Positions 41,397 through 51,737 of a stretch of DNA of 64,000 nucleotides are shown in pieces; within the stretch, counting starts at the first letter, position 1; the number at the start of each line of letters is the position of its first letter. Made by a program: the position numbers and the translations under genes. This DNA is from Pseudobacteriovorax antillogorgiicola (lineage in GTDB: Bacteria > Bdellovibrionota_B > Oligoflexia > Oligoflexales > RGVZ01): assembly GCA_945865565.1 (NCBI GenBank), contig CAMBEK010000002.1, positions 301,644 to 365,643 of the forward strand, given 5' to 3'. Under the pieces are notes generated by a model that saw nothing but the letters and a program-made list of their open reading frames with translations, had not been told where the DNA came from and did not search any database.

Positions 41397-42830
41397 ATGA
41401 GTGCCCTTATGTCTGGTCTTTTTCGTACATTGAATATCGGCAGTGAGTCTTTGTCCGTCACCCGTATGGGTGTCGACACGGCCGGACATAATATTGCCAA
41501 CGCCCAAGTCGAAGGATATTCGCGGCAGCGAGTTAACGTTAAAGCTCGTGAGCCTCATCAAAAAGGTGGTGTTCTTCTTGGCGCCGGTGCCTACGCAGAC
41601 AGCATTGACCGCGCGCATGACCAGTGGAATGAAAAACAACTGAATCGCGCAAATCAGTCTGCGGGCGCAAGTTCGGCGCGGCTTTCGGCCTTGAAGTCGA
41701 TTGAGGGTTTGTTCAGTCCAGATTTGCAAGCAGGGGTCGATGTCGAAATCACAAATTTTTTTAATGCTGCGCAGAATCTGTCGAATTTTCCCGACGATGT
41801 TACGGTCCGGACTTCCTTTCGAGAATCGGCTAGGGGACTTGCTCATTCGTTTCAGCGGGTCGACGGTGGTCTTGAACGTGAGCGTCTCGATTTGAACCAG
41901 AAAATCGGGTTTGAGGTTGCTGCTATCGATGACTCAATGCAGCAAATCGCGCGTCTCAACGCCCAAATTCGCGAGCAGGAATCTTCTCCGGGCTCGCATG
42001 CGAATGATTTGCGAGACCAGCGTGATCGTCTCCTCAGTGACATGACCAGAAAGATTGACATACATTATTACGAAAATCAGAACGGGATGCTGTGCGTGCG
42101 TGGTCCCGGGGACAGCATGCTTGTTGACGGCGTGATGGCCACCCACCTTTATGTGCAGCCTAATCCGGAAAATGTTGGCCTTCATGATGTCATGATTGAG
42201 GGCGCTGAAGGCGGGATGGATTTTAACCTTACCCGCCATCTGGATAACGGCGAAATCAGCGCAATGATGGAAGTGCGCGACAAAGTGATTCCTGGTTTGA
42301 CTCAAAAAAATAATCAGCTCGCGGCATCCATGGGACAAAGCATCAACGAAGTTCACCGTCAGGGTTTTGGCCTCAAGGGTTTTCAGGAAGTTGCCGGGCG
42401 AAATCTCTTTAAGGAACCGGCCGATCTGAGTCGCGCTGCTGCTGAGATGGGGCTAGAGGATGCGATTGAGGCGTCTACCGATGCGATCTCCTTTGCCAGT
42501 ACCCCTATGGCAGCTGGCGACAATGTGGTTGGAAATCGGCTTGTGGGCCTCAAGGAAAGTAAAATCCTGGATGGCCGCGCCAGTTTCACGCAGTTTTATG
42601 CGGACATGGTTGGGGGATTTGGCTCTCAGGTCGTTCGAGCCGAACACGTCAACGAGGCAGAAGAGATCCTGGTAAAAGACCTGCAAGACCGGCGTGAGGC
42701 TGTGAGCGGTGTGTCTTTGGATGAGGAAGCGACCAATCTAATGCGCTGGCAGGCGAACTTCGCAGCGTCGTCCAAGTTAATTACGACAGTTGATGAGATG
42801 CTGGATACCGTCTTAAGCATGAAGCGTTGA
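41397..42830 (+). CDS. flgK: Flagellar hook-associated protein 1 (FlgK)
   Basis: 477 residues. 'SGLFRTLNIGSESLSVTRMGVDTAGHNIANAQVEGYSRQRVNV' start and 'VSLDEEATNLMRWQANFAASSKLITTVDEMLDTVLSMKR'-type end are the FlgK terminal signatures. First hook-filament junction protein. ATG 41397 is chosen; ATG 41409 is an alternative. The Shine-Dalgarno is weak, so translation may be coupled to flgN, 15 nt upstream. Confidence 0.95.
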   Translation: MSALMSGLFRTLNIGSESLSVTRMGVDTAGHNIANAQVEGYSRQRVNVKAREPHQKGGVLLGAGAYADSIDRAHDQWNEKQLNRANQSAGASSARLSALKSIEGLFSPDLQAGVDVEITNFFNAAQNLSNFPDDVTVRTSFRESARGLAHSFQRVDGGLERERLDLNQKIGFEVAAIDDSMQQIARLNAQIREQESSPGSHANDLRDQRDRLLSDMTRKIDIHYYENQNGMLCVRGPGDSMLVDGVMATHLYVQPNPENVGLHDVMIEGAEGGMDFNLTRHLDNGEISAMMEVRDKVIPGLTQKNNQLAASMGQSINEVHRQGFGLKGFQEVAGRNLFKEPADLSRAAAEMGLEDAIEASTDAISFASTPMAAGDNVVGNRLVGLKESKILDGRASFTQFYADMVGGFGSQVVRAEHVNEAEEILVKDLQDRREAVSGVSLDEEATNLMRWQANFAASSKLITTVDEMLDTVLSMKR

Positions 42831-42838
42831 GGTGAACG

Positions 42839-43738
42839 GTGAGGGTTACCGATAGACACCGCTATGACATTGTGGGTACCCGCGTGGAAGGCTCTAAGGC
42901 GCAGAATGCCAAAGACCTGGAAACCCTTTCAACATTGCGGCGGATTAACAAGGTTTCAGACGACCCGACCGGTGTGGCTGCCGGAATCGGCATCAAGGAC
43001 AGGATTGCGTCAAATCTTCAATTTCAGAAAAATGTTGAATTTTCGAAGGGTATGCTCGAGCGCAGTGAAACTGCCCTTGGGGGTATGCAAGAAAACTTAA
43101 TGCGCCTGAAAGAGCTGGCAATCGGAATGGCCAACGATACCTATGACCATTCGAGTCGCCTTGCTGCCTCGGCTGAAGTGAAGGAGATTATGAAGGAGCT
43201 CGTTCAACTTGGGAACACGACCTTCAACAACCGTTACGTATTCTCCGGCTTCCGCAGTAACACCCCTGCCATCAGCATGGATGGCAAATTTTTAGGGGAC
43301 GACGGAGCGGTGATGTTGCAGGTGGGGGAAAGTCAGTTTCAGCAGATCACCATTCAGTCCAGAGAGCTCTTTGAATCTAGTGCTGATGAGCGCGCTGCCG
43401 GCCATTCCAACATGATTGACACGGTGGAAGAGCTCCTCTCCGGTTTGGAAAACAATTCGAAAGACAGCATCCGGTTTGCGATCGGGGAATTGGACTTTCA
43501 ATTGGACAAGGCGGCGTCGTTTCAGGCCAGGGTGGGAAGTGTCGTAACTGGCTTGAATGGGGCTACGGAGCGAGCGTCGCGTAATGTCGACATGGACAAG
43601 ACGACACTGTCGTCGGTGTTCGATGCGGATATTTTTGAGGCATCATCTGATTTTCGACGGAGTGAGGCCGTTCTGCAGAGTACGCTTCTGGCCTCAACAA
43701 AGCTCCTGCAGCCTTCGCTCTTGAATTTTCTCCAGTAG
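42839..43738 (+). CDS. flgL: Flagellar hook-associated protein 3 (FlgL)
   Basis: 299 residues. 'LETLSTLRRINKVSDDPTGVAAGIGIKDRI', 'ETALGGMQENLMRLKELAIGMANDTYD' and the flagellin-like C-terminus ('LSSVFDADIFEASSDFRRSEAVLQSTLLASTKLLQPSLLNFL'-type) identify FlgL. Second junction protein. GTG 42839 follows GAGGTGAAC, 8 nt after the flgK stop. Confidence 0.94.
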   Translation: MRVTDRHRYDIVGTRVEGSKAQNAKDLETLSTLRRINKVSDDPTGVAAGIGIKDRIASNLQFQKNVEFSKGMLERSETALGGMQENLMRLKELAIGMANDTYDHSSRLAASAEVKEIMKELVQLGNTTFNNRYVFSGFRSNTPAISMDGKFLGDDGAVMLQVGESQFQQITIQSRELFESSADERAAGHSNMIDTVEELLSGLENNSKDSIRFAIGELDFQLDKAASFQARVGSVVTGLNGATERASRNVDMDKTTLSSVFDADIFEASSDFRRSEAVLQSTLLASTKLLQPSLLNFLQ

Positions 43739-43868
43739 GCAGTGACGGCGGCCATTGCTGGACCTTTGGTTCCAGGGCTGCGATGAAGTAGAATAATGGA
43801 AGACATAGCGCCTTTCTGAACACTCCAGGGATTGACCTGGGGTATCAGGAAAACCAGGGAGGGTGGGC

Positions 43869-44162
43869 GTGCTGGTACTTACCAGAAAAGTTGGCGAAGG
43901 AATCGCCATTGGCGACGATGTCAAAATCGTAGTCATGCAGATTAAAGGCAAGCAGGTCCGTCTTGGTATCAAGGCCGGGGCCTCGACTATCGTCCATCGA
44001 GAAGAGATCTATCAGCGGATCCAGGATGAGAATCGAAGGGCGTCGACTTCGGATGAAAGCGCTGTCAGTCAGGCTTCTCAGCTGATTGGAACACCTGATC
44101 AGGGTGTCGTCAGAAGTCCGCTGCGACGCCATGTTCGGCCACCAAAGGCATCAGACGAGTGA
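43869..44162 (+). CDS. csrA: Carbon storage regulator CsrA
   Basis: 97 residues. '[54 protein letters not shown]' is the full CsrA fold. A further ~35 residues form a Ser/Arg-rich tail, longer than the usual ~60-residue CsrA. GTG 43869 is preceded by GGGAGGG; that ribosome site and an upstream hairpin (CCAGG/CCTGG, 43826-43841) contain GGA motifs, so autoregulation is possible. CsrA with FliW controls flagellin translation in other bacteria. Confidence 0.95.
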   Translation: MLVLTRKVGEGIAIGDDVKIVVMQIKGKQVRLGIKAGASTIVHREEIYQRIQDENRRASTSDESAVSQASQLIGTPDQGVVRSPLRRHVRPPKASDE

Positions 44163-44190
44163 GAAGTCAGATGCTTTTTAGGATAAAAGC

Positions 44191-44220
44191 TTGAACTTTT
44201 ACAGTGGCGTGCGTTACTAT
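44191..44220 (+). promoter_or_regulatory. Possible fliW promoter
   Basis: TTGAAC (44191-44196) and TACTAT (44215-44220), 18-nt spacer, each 4/6 to consensus, between csrA and fliW. Weak. Confidence 0.25.
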
Positions 44221-44288
44221 GTTCAATAGGCAATAAGATAAATTTGTTTCAGACTTTGGGCTGTCGCTCGACGCGAGAGGAGCTTGCC

Positions 44289-44855
44289 TTGATTCAGGTC
44301 AAAACAACTCGGTTTGGCGATATTGAGGTTCGGGATTCCGACGTTATTGAGCTTCCTAGTGGCTTGATTGGATTTCCCGAGTTAACAAATTACGTTCTTC
44401 TTGATCATGACAAGGAGTCACCATTCAAGTGGCTTCAGTCGTTACAAGATGGTGGGATCGCTTTCGTCTTGATCAACCCTCTGCTTTTTAATCCTGATTA
44501 CACGGTAGAAGTCTCTGAAGCCGAAGTCTCTGATCTTCAACTTGGATCCGAAGACGACGCGGTTATCTCTGTGATTGTGACCATGCCGTCCAATCCGCAA
44601 AACATGACCGCTAATCTCAAGGCTCCTCTGGTTTTCAATTTAAAGAACCGTTTGGGCAAGCAGCTGATTCTGAATAATCCAGCTTATTCAACCCGTCATA
44701 ATGTGATGGAAGAATTGAAGAAGCGGGCTGCGGAAATTGATTCAGGCCAAGCGCAGCAAGTCATCGACAGTGCAAAAGTCGAAGCAGCGAACACCATGAA
44801 GGAAGCTTCTGGTGGTTCAACCACGACCAAGAGCAAGTCCACCAAAAAGCGCTAA
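44289..44855 (+). CDS. fliW: Flagellar assembly factor FliW
   Basis: 188 residues from TTG 44289, chosen because GAGAGGAG lies 6 nt upstream; the frame is open to 44244. Core 'VKTTRFGDIEVRDSDVIELPSGLIGFPELTNYVLL', 'FKWLQSLQDGGIAFVLINP' and 'NLKAPLVFNLKNRLGKQLIL' define FliW. FliW binds CsrA and flagellin, freeing flagellin mRNA. A Lys/Ser/Thr-rich tail of ~40 residues is extra. It is paired with csrA, as usual. Confidence 0.95.
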   Translation: MIQVKTTRFGDIEVRDSDVIELPSGLIGFPELTNYVLLDHDKESPFKWLQSLQDGGIAFVLINPLLFNPDYTVEVSEAEVSDLQLGSEDDAVISVIVTMPSNPQNMTANLKAPLVFNLKNRLGKQLILNNPAYSTRHNVMEELKKRAAEIDSGQAQQVIDSAKVEAANTMKEASGGSTTTKSKSTKKR

Positions 44856-44883
44856 ATATTATCGCCCGATTCGGCCTCGCACA

Positions 44884-45828
44884 CTACGCGCCCGTATTCC
44901 AATCAACTTGGGATCCGACGCTTCGTGTTGTCCCCGCATGAAATAGCCGTTCAAATTCTCGGAAGAAACTGCCACTCCTGCTTGTTTGTAACTTTTGGCG
45001 TCCAATCCTGTTGACGGGCGTTATGCCGCGCAGGCTGGAAGTTATAAAAGCCTCATCGAATCTTGGCAGCTCGTCGATCTGCACGGTTGAAATTTCAGTG
45101 CGAATTCCCGTCGCAGTCAAAAGCTCTATCATCCAGCCCCGCATGATCCCTTCGAGTCCTCCACTTTTTCCTGATGGGGTAGTGACCTCCAGATGGTCAC
45201 CCTGGCGCCCTATGAAAAAGATGTTTGCCGCCGAGGTCTCGACCACCTCCCGGTCGTGATTGATCCATAAAATGTCGTCGAATCCATTGCTCCGCGCCCT
45301 TTGAAGTGGTAGCGCTGCGTTGGCATATGCGGCAAGTTTCGGGGGTGGGTCACGACGGGTGTAGCCCAAGTCGGTCGGTTGAAGGGCAATACCGATCTGG
45401 CTAGCGCGCGTTTGAGTCTCGTGCCATCCCGCCGGGGGCGGTGTCACAAAGGCGTACCAGATGGGTTTGTTTTCTGGGGCATTTGGCATTCCCCAACCAT
45501 TGCCTGTTGTGATGTAAATGCGGACGAACGATCTGGTCAGGCCAGCGGCTGCAACCAGCGAACGGGTGGCAATGCCAATACGTTCCAGAGTCCAAGGCAG
45601 GTCAATGCCCAGGTATGAGCAGGAAAATTCCAGTCGTGACAGGTGTTTATCAAGATTGACGATGCAATCTCCAAAAGCGCTCATCGATTCGAAAGCACAT
45701 TCGCCGTACAAAAAACCGCGGTCTAAGGCGGAAATGGTCCATGGACCTTCTACTGGTTGTCCATTAACTGAGAAAAATTCAGTTTTTTTAGTGTCGGACG
45801 TGTGCTCAGAATGTTGATTTTGTTTCAT
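44884..45828 (-). CDS. PLP class IV aminotransferase (PabC/IlvE-like)
   Basis: 314 residues. 'VEGPWTISALDRGFLYGECAFESM', PLP Lys164 in 'RRDPPPKLAAYANAALPLQRARSNGFDDILWI', 'VVETSAANIFFI' and 'FITSSLRGITPVNRI' are class IV hallmarks. Members include aminodeoxychorismate lyase, branched-chain and D-amino-acid aminotransferases; this cannot be decided by reading. It is divergent from rimO and convergent with fliW. Confidence 0.88.
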   Translation of the reverse strand: MKQNQHSEHTSDTKKTEFFSVNGQPVEGPWTISALDRGFLYGECAFESMSAFGDCIVNLDKHLSRLEFSCSYLGIDLPWTLERIGIATRSLVAAAGLTRSFVRIYITTGNGWGMPNAPENKPIWYAFVTPPPAGWHETQTRASQIGIALQPTDLGYTRRDPPPKLAAYANAALPLQRARSNGFDDILWINHDREVVETSAANIFFIGRQGDHLEVTTPSGKSGGLEGIMRGWMIELLTATGIRTEISTVQIDELPRFDEAFITSSLRGITPVNRIGRQKLQTSRSGSFFREFERLFHAGTTRSVGSQVDWNTGA

Positions 45829-45872
45829 TGAAATGTTAGAAATCCGCGTTATTTCTATTAATATTATCTGGA

Positions 45873-47306
45873 ATGATCATGCCGCAAAATTCAGCCCAGC
45901 AATCTCCAAAAGTTCATATGATTTCGCTTGGTTGTGCTCGCAACCGTGTCGATTCGGAGGTCATGCTTGGTTCCCTCCTCAAGACCGGTTGGCAAATTTC
46001 ACAAGAATCCGAAGGCTCTGATGCCATTATCATCAATACCTGCGGTTTCATCCAGTCTGCCAAAGAAGAAAGTATCGATCAGATCCTTTCCGCTGCGGCC
46101 CTCAAAAAAGATCGTCCTGGATTAAAGGTGGTTGTCGCTGGTTGCCTGACCCAGCGCTATAAATCGCAGCTTGCCAAGGGTCTTCCTGAAGTCGACTTGT
46201 TCATTGGGACTGACGAATTTCCACGATTGCCTGAACTTCTCGCGGCAGAGCTGCCCTCTGGGTCCGTTTTCGCCCGTCGGACACACTATCTTTACAATGA
46301 AGCTATGCCTCGTGTTAACACACTGGCGCGCCATTCGGCCTACGTGAAGGTTGCCGAAGGTTGCCAGCACAATTGTGCCTTTTGCATCATTCCAGCCATC
46401 CGCGGGCGACTTCGTTCCCGTCCACTCACCAGCGTCGTATCTGAAGTTGAGCAGCTAGCCCGAGACGGCGTGAAGGAAATCAATCTGATTGCGCAAGACC
46501 TTGCTGCCTACGGACGTGAACGCGGTGAAGATAGTCTATTGCCTCTCCTGCGTGCCCTTGCCGTAATCGACGGTATCGAATGGATCCGATGCTTATACAT
46601 GTACCCTGAAAATATCAGCGAGGAATTTCTGGAGCTTCTGGCAACGGAGCCCAAACTGGTCAAGTATCTTGACGTTCCCGTACAACACGGCAGTGACAGA
46701 ATTTTAGCTGCGATGAACCGCGGGGTGACGCGAGCAGGGCTTTCCGCGGCCTTCGCGAAGTTGCGTGAACGGGTTCCTGGAATCGCGATCCGCACGTCAG
46801 TGATGGTGGGCTTCCCTGGAGAGACCGAAGAGGACTTTCAGGAACTGAAACAATTCGTTCGCGATCAAAAATTTGATCACCTGGGGTGTTTTTCCTACTC
46901 TCAGGAAGATGGCACCGTCGCGGGGCGTATGAAGGATCAAATCGACGAGGAAACCAAAGCCCGCCGATTGGACGAAATCATGCGCCTGCAAAAAGAAATT
47001 TCCCGGGCGAATCTGCTGAAATATGTGGGTCTGGAAGTCGAAGTTCTGGTTGAAGGGCCAAGCGATGAGTCCGACTTGCTCTGGCAGGGGCGGATGTCTG
47101 TGCAGGCGCCGGAAGTTGACGGTGTTGTCCTGATTAACGATGGGGCGGTAAGGAAGGGCGAAATTCAGCGGGTTCGCATTTCGGATGCTTTCGAATACGA
47201 CCTCGTTGGTGAGGTGGTTGACGGTGGTACCGCTGCTTCTCACCCTCATTCCCACCCTCATCAGGCTCGTGGGTCAGAATTGGGCGAGTGTCCAATCCAG
47301 GCGTAG
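45873..47306 (+). CDS. rimO: Ribosomal protein S12 methylthiotransferase RimO
   Basis: 477 residues. The N-terminal UPF0004 domain has three [4Fe-4S] cysteines (Cys21, 57, 91) and the RimO-type 'INTCGFIQSAKEESID'. The radical-SAM motif is 'GCQHNCAFCIIP' (Cys164, 168, 171). A TRAM-like domain follows near the C-terminus, then a His-rich tail. It methylthiolates an Asp of S12. The stop overlaps the convergent gene at 47274 by 33 nt. Confidence 0.95.
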   Translation: MIMPQNSAQQSPKVHMISLGCARNRVDSEVMLGSLLKTGWQISQESEGSDAIIINTCGFIQSAKEESIDQILSAAALKKDRPGLKVVVAGCLTQRYKSQLAKGLPEVDLFIGTDEFPRLPELLAAELPSGSVFARRTHYLYNEAMPRVNTLARHSAYVKVAEGCQHNCAFCIIPAIRGRLRSRPLTSVVSEVEQLARDGVKEINLIAQDLAAYGRERGEDSLLPLLRALAVIDGIEWIRCLYMYPENISEEFLELLATEPKLVKYLDVPVQHGSDRILAAMNRGVTRAGLSAAFAKLRERVPGIAIRTSVMVGFPGETEEDFQELKQFVRDQKFDHLGCFSYSQEDGTVAGRMKDQIDEETKARRLDEIMRLQKEISRANLLKYVGLEVEVLVEGPSDESDLLWQGRMSVQAPEVDGVVLINDGAVRKGEIQRVRISDAFEYDLVGEVVDGGTAASHPHSHPHQARGSELGECPIQA

Positions 47307-47669
47307 TCCATTTCGGCCGTGCGGAGTAAGTTCGACGGCTTTTTGTCGGGGGTCTAGGCGTTCACGCCCGCGCCCTGAATCGACCACCAGGACGAGGTAT
47401 CCGCCGAGGGCTGTTCCCCCCAGAAAGCCGACCGAAGCGCCCGTGGTGATGTAATGGAATTTTTCCTTCGGATTTGCCGTGAAAGCAAGCAGCGCAGCCC
47501 CGACTCCGGCACCGAGTGCCGTTGAGTATCCGGCGCTTGTGAATACCGTTTCAAATCTTTCATCGGTGTCGACGCCGGCGTAAGCGGTCCCGGCAAACTC
47601 GAGCCAGCCGAAACTTGCGAGGAAACAAAAAGTGATTTTGCGGGAGTTCAGAGTTGAAAATCGAAACAT
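47274..47669 (-). CDS. Small secreted or membrane hypothetical protein
   Basis: 131 residues. A signal peptide ('ITFCFLASFGWLEFAGTAYA') is followed by an Ala/Gly-rich hydrophobic middle ('SAGYSTALGAGVGAALLAFTAN', 'ASVGFLGGTALGGYLVLVV') that may form a glycine-zipper membrane hairpin, and a charged tail. Family not recognised. Confidence 0.6.
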   Translation of the reverse strand: MFRFSTLNSRKITFCFLASFGWLEFAGTAYAGVDTDERFETVFTSAGYSTALGAGVGAALLAFTANPKEKFHYITTGASVGFLGGTALGGYLVLVVDSGRGRERLDPRQKAVELTPHGRNGLRLDWTLAQF

Positions 47670-47871
47670 TTCTGAAGGCCTCCGTGATAAATTTATTGTA
47701 TATGCTCCTTGGTTTTGTTACAAATTGACCCCGGTTCGGAGTCGGACCAAACCTCAGAACTCATCTGAAACCATCAATTCTTTGCCAGACTGAAATCTTA
47801 AAACTCCTTTTTCAATCCGTGAATCGAGTTTTGCCAATAGAGGCTACAAGAAAGGCTATAAGAGAGGCGAA

Positions 47872-49350
47872 ATGTCTACAGACACTCCTATAAAAAAACG
47901 CACGAGCAGGCCCTCCAATCAGCAGGCAAATGTGAACCCTGCCAACGATGTCACTCCCCCCCAAGGGATCGACGAAGGACAGGCCCCAGCTCAGCAGGCC
48001 CCAGCTCAGGCACCGGTCACGCCCGAGCCAAGCCGAAGTTCAGCTCCGGCCGCCACCGATCATCCGGCGCACGGGCAGCAGGGCGTCCAGGAAGTTCCTG
48101 AAATCAACCTTAAGGAACTGAAAGAACGCAAGATTGCAGACCTGAGTCGTTTGGCAAAAGACCTCGGTGTCGAGGGTGCCAATAGCATGCGGAAGCAGGA
48201 GCTGATTTTCGCCCTGCTTCAGGCGCAATCGGAGCGCGGTGGTGTTGTGTACGGTGAAGGTGTTCTGGAAACCCTCCCGGACGGTTTTGGCTTTTTAAGG
48301 GCCCCGGACTACAACTACCTTCCCGGCCCAGATGATATTTATGTTTCCCCGTCCCAAATTCGCCGGTTCAACCTGCGGACCGGTGACACCATTTCCGGTC
48401 AAATCCGCCCCCCCAAAGACAGTGAGCGCTATTTCGCTCTGCTTAAGGTTGAGCGGGTCAATGGCGCCGGCCCTGAACTCGAGTTCGAAAAGATTATTTT
48501 CGACAACTTGACCCCGCTTTATCCGATGCAAAAGTTCAAGATGGAGTACGCGACGGACAATTATGCAACCCGCGTGATTGATCTGATGTGTCCGATTGGC
48601 AAAGGTCAGCGGTCTTTGATTGTTGCTCCGCCGCGGACTGGTAAAACGGTTCTAATGCAGAATATTGCAACGGCCCTCGCCAAGAATCATCCGGAAGCCA
48701 TATTGATCGTCCTCTTGATCGACGAGCGTCCAGAGGAAGTGACGGACATGCAGCGTTCGGTCAAGGGTGAGGTCATCAGCTCGACTTTTGATGAGCCGGC
48801 CCAGCGCCACGTCCAAGTTGCTGAAATGGTTATTGAAAAAGCCAAACGCCTGGTCGAACACAAGCACGATGTGATCATTCTTCTGGACTCTATCACTCGT
48901 CTGGCACGGGCCTACAACTCAGTGGTTCCGCCTTCTGGGAAGATTCTTTCTGGTGGTGTCGACTCAAACGCCCTTCACAAGCCGAAGCGTTTCTTCGGTG
49001 CCGCCCGTAACATCGAGGAAGGTGGCTCTTTGACGATCATCGCGACAGCCCTGATCGACACGGGCTCGCGGATGGATGAGGTGATTTTCGAGGAATTCAA
49101 GGGTACCGGTAATATGGAACTCCATCTGGACCGCAAGTTGTCAGATAAACGGGTTTTCCCGGCTATCGATATCAACAAGTCCGGGACGCGCAAGGAAGAC
49201 TTGCTGCTGCCGAAGGAAGTTCTTAACCGGATGTGGATTCTCCGGAAGTTGCTGGCGCCGCTGAACACGGTAGATGGAATGGAATTTCTGTTGGATAAGA
49301 TCGAAAAGACCAAAACCAATCAGGATTTCATCCAATCGATGAACGGGTAG
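47872..49350 (+). CDS. rho: Transcription termination factor Rho
   Basis: 492 residues. A Gln/Pro/Ala-rich N-terminal extension (~75 residues) precedes the Rho-N helical domain ('[37 protein letters not shown]'), the cold-shock RNA-binding domain and the RecA-like ATPase with Walker A 'APPRTGKT' (252-259). '[35 protein letters not shown]' matches the Q/R-loop region. Such low-complexity inserts are known to alter Rho behaviour in some bacteria. It is followed by its own intrinsic terminator. Confidence 0.97.
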   Translation: MSTDTPIKKRTSRPSNQQANVNPANDVTPPQGIDEGQAPAQQAPAQAPVTPEPSRSSAPAATDHPAHGQQGVQEVPEINLKELKERKIADLSRLAKDLGVEGANSMRKQELIFALLQAQSERGGVVYGEGVLETLPDGFGFLRAPDYNYLPGPDDIYVSPSQIRRFNLRTGDTISGQIRPPKDSERYFALLKVERVNGAGPELEFEKIIFDNLTPLYPMQKFKMEYATDNYATRVIDLMCPIGKGQRSLIVAPPRTGKTVLMQNIATALAKNHPEAILIVLLIDERPEEVTDMQRSVKGEVISSTFDEPAQRHVQVAEMVIEKAKRLVEHKHDVIILLDSITRLARAYNSVVPPSGKILSGGVDSNALHKPKRFFGAARNIEEGGSLTIIATALIDTGSRMDEVIFEEFKGTGNMELHLDRKLSDKRVFPAIDINKSGTRKEDLLLPKEVLNRMWILRKLLAPLNTVDGMEFLLDKIEKTKTNQDFIQSMNG

Positions 49351-49411
49351 TTGACGAGTTGTGCTGGGGCATTGTAATACGCAGGGTCCCTGCATTGCAG
49401 GTAATTAGTAG

Positions 49412-49435
49412 TCGACCATTTGTGGTCGAATTTTT
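49412..49435 (+). terminator. Intrinsic terminator after rho
   Basis: Stem TCGACCA / TGGTCGA (7 bp), loop TTTG, followed by A and five T. It lies 62 nt after the rho stop and 39 nt before rpmE. A smaller GCAGG/CCTGC hairpin precedes it at 49381-49393. Confidence 0.75.
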
Positions 49436-49473
49436 GATCGATTTTGATCAATCTTGATCGAAGGATATGGGCC

Positions 49474-49674
49474 ATGAGAGAAGGAATTCACCCGGAATAC
49501 CACCAGGTTGAAGTCAAGTGTGCGTGTGGCGCGAAGTTTATGACTGGCTCCGCTCGCAAGGAAATCGAAGTTGAAATCTGCAGTGCCTGCCACCCGTTTT
49601 TTACTGGTAAGCAGAGGCTGATGGATACGGCTGGCCGCATCGAGAAATTCAAGAAAAAGTACGGCAAGAACTGA
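49474..49674 (+). CDS. rpmE: 50S ribosomal protein L31
   Basis: 66 residues from ATG 49474. '[19 protein letters not shown]' and '[31 protein letters not shown]' are canonical. CxC and CxxC pairs mark the zinc-binding (C+) form. Located between rho and prfA, a common arrangement. Confidence 0.97.
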   Translation: MREGIHPEYHQVEVKCACGAKFMTGSARKEIEVEICSACHPFFTGKQRLMDTAGRIEKFKKKYGKN

Positions 49675-49708
49675 TTCGTCTGTTCGATATGCCGAACGTT
49701 AGTGACCT

Positions 49709-50791
49709 ATGCTCAGCTCGATGGTTGAAAAACTCGAAGCCGTGGAGCGTCGATACGACGAGCTCGAGCATTCGCTATCACGAGAAGGCCTTGACGGCCG
49801 TGAATTGACCCGCCTTTCTAAGGAGCGGGCCAATATTGCGGAGATCGTTGAGGCCTTTCGTCGTTTCAAGGGTTTGGATAGGCGCGAACTGGATGCCAGG
49901 GAGCTTTTGAACGAATCCGATCCAGAACTTCGAGTTATGGCAAAGTCCGAGCTCGATGAGCTTCGTCCGATGCTCGAAGCCGCGGAGCGAGATCTAGTCT
50001 TATTGACCCTTCCAAGTGATCCCAACGATTCTAAAAACTGCATTGTTGAAATTCGCGCTGGCACGGGAGGCGAAGAAGCGGCTCTTTTTGTCGCAGACAT
50101 GCTTCGTATGTATACCCGTTATGCGGACATCCGTGGCTGGCGTGTGGAAGTCCTCAGCTCAACCGCTGCATCGGCGGGTGGGCTTAGAGAAGTCATTGTG
50201 ATGATCGAGGGGCAAAAGGTTTTCAGCCGACTCAAGTTCGAGAGTGGTGTGCACCGGGTTCAGCGGGTCCCCGCAACCGAAGCCCAAGGTAGAATTCATA
50301 CCAGTGCTGTTACCGTGGCGGTGTTGCCGGAAGCCGACGAAGTCGAAGTTACGGTGAATCCTGGAGATCTCGACATATCGGTGTTCCGTTCGTCTGGAGC
50401 CGGCGGACAGAGTGTCAATACGGCAGACTCCGCGGTTCGCATTGTCCATCGTCCGACGGGCATCGTGGTGGAATGCCAGGATGAACGTTCGCAGTTGAAG
50501 AACAAAGATCGCGCCCTCAAGATCCTTAAAGCCCGCATTCTCGAGAAGGCTCAGGCAGAGCAGCATGCTCAGATCAGCGCGACTCGCAAAAGTCTGGTTG
50601 GCAGCGGTGATCGCAGCGAACGGATTCGTACATACAATTATCCTCAGGGTCGGGTCACGGATCACCGGATTAACCTGACGCTATATGCCCTTCCTGAATT
50701 CGTGAACGGCAAGATGGATGAAGTTCTGGACGCGCTTGGGACTCATCATCAGACCGAACTTCTCAAGCAGGAGCTTGAGCCGTCGCTATGA
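49709..50791 (+). CDS. prfA: Peptide chain release factor 1
   Basis: 360 residues, standard size. The anticodon-like PxT motif is PAT (188-190), which reads UAG/UAA, and the catalytic GGQ is at 232-234 ('[20 protein letters not shown]'). The PAT motif and length distinguish it from RF2. It overlaps prmC by 4 nt. Confidence 0.97.
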   Translation: MLSSMVEKLEAVERRYDELEHSLSREGLDGRELTRLSKERANIAEIVEAFRRFKGLDRRELDARELLNESDPELRVMAKSELDELRPMLEAAERDLVLLTLPSDPNDSKNCIVEIRAGTGGEEAALFVADMLRMYTRYADIRGWRVEVLSSTAASAGGLREVIVMIEGQKVFSRLKFESGVHRVQRVPATEAQGRIHTSAVTVAVLPEADEVEVTVNPGDLDISVFRSSGAGGQSVNTADSAVRIVHRPTGIVVECQDERSQLKNKDRALKILKARILEKAQAEQHAQISATRKSLVGSGDRSERIRTYNYPQGRVTDHRINLTLYALPEFVNGKMDEVLDALGTHHQTELLKQELEPSL

Positions 50792-51708
50792 TCTGGACCT
50801 TAATGAGTGCCCTTCAGTGGTCGGCTGATTTTTTAAAAATCAAGGGTTCTGAAACTCCGCGTGTTGACGCTGAATGGTTGCTTTCTTCTGTTCTTGGGTT
50901 CCAGAGGGTCGAACTTTACACAAACTTCGACCGTCCATTGAATGATGTGGAGCGGGAAAAATATCGTAATTTTATTCGCCGCCGTGCATTGGGCGAACCA
51001 GTGGCTTATATTCTTGGTGAAAAAGCTTTCGCTGGGCTTGATTTTCAGGTTTCTCCGTCAGTTTTGATTCCTCGTCCAGAGACGGAACTACTTGTTGAGC
51101 ATGTGACCAGGGCCATTCAAAGCGCTTTGAGTGAAGATCCAAACCGAAAAATTCGTATCTTGGATGCCGGAACGGGCAGTGGCTGTGTCGCCATATCTGT
51201 CGCGAAGTGGTGGCTGGAAAAAGTTGTACCCACTGGCCAGGCCTCATCGGGAGCCAGTCTTTTAGTTGATGCTTGGGACGTCAGCGATGACGCATTGGCG
51301 GTGGCTGCGACTAATTCAAGGCGTCACGGTACGGGGGATCTTGTGCGGTTTATCAAATCCGACATGCTTGATCCGGACTCATACTCAAAAGAGGATTCCT
51401 GGGATTTTATTGTTTCCAACCCACCCTATATAGGCGACGAGGAATTTTCCCAACTAAGCCCGGGAGTGAAAGATTTTGAGCCCCGCTTGGCATTGTGGGG
51501 CTATCCTGATGGTTTGTATTTTTACCAGCAGCTGGCACAATTTGCCCGGCGTTCCATGGCGGAACAAGGCAAGTTATTCCTGGAGATCGGATTCCAGCAG
51601 GGAGATTCAGTCAAAAGGCTTCTGGAGTCTAACGGATGGGCGTCAGTTCGCGTAGAATTGGATTATGCGCGCCATCCGCGAAATGTGATTGCAGTCAATC
51701 CACGCTGA
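50788..51708 (+). CDS. prmC: Release factor glutamine methyltransferase PrmC
   Basis: 306 residues. N-terminal helical domain, SAM loop '[18 protein letters not shown]', and the catalytic NPPY in '[15 protein letters not shown]'. It methylates the Gln of the GGQ motif in release factors. The prfA-prmC pair (ATGA overlap) is typical. Confidence 0.96.
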   Translation: MIWTLMSALQWSADFLKIKGSETPRVDAEWLLSSVLGFQRVELYTNFDRPLNDVEREKYRNFIRRRALGEPVAYILGEKAFAGLDFQVSPSVLIPRPETELLVEHVTRAIQSALSEDPNRKIRILDAGTGSGCVAISVAKWWLEKVVPTGQASSGASLLVDAWDVSDDALAVAATNSRRHGTGDLVRFIKSDMLDPDSYSKEDSWDFIVSNPPYIGDEEFSQLSPGVKDFEPRLALWGYPDGLYFYQQLAQFARRSMAEQGKLFLEIGFQQGDSVKRLLESNGWASVRVELDYARHPRNVIAVNPR

Positions 51709-51737
51709 TTGTGCCCGAACAATCTGGTTTCTTCCTG

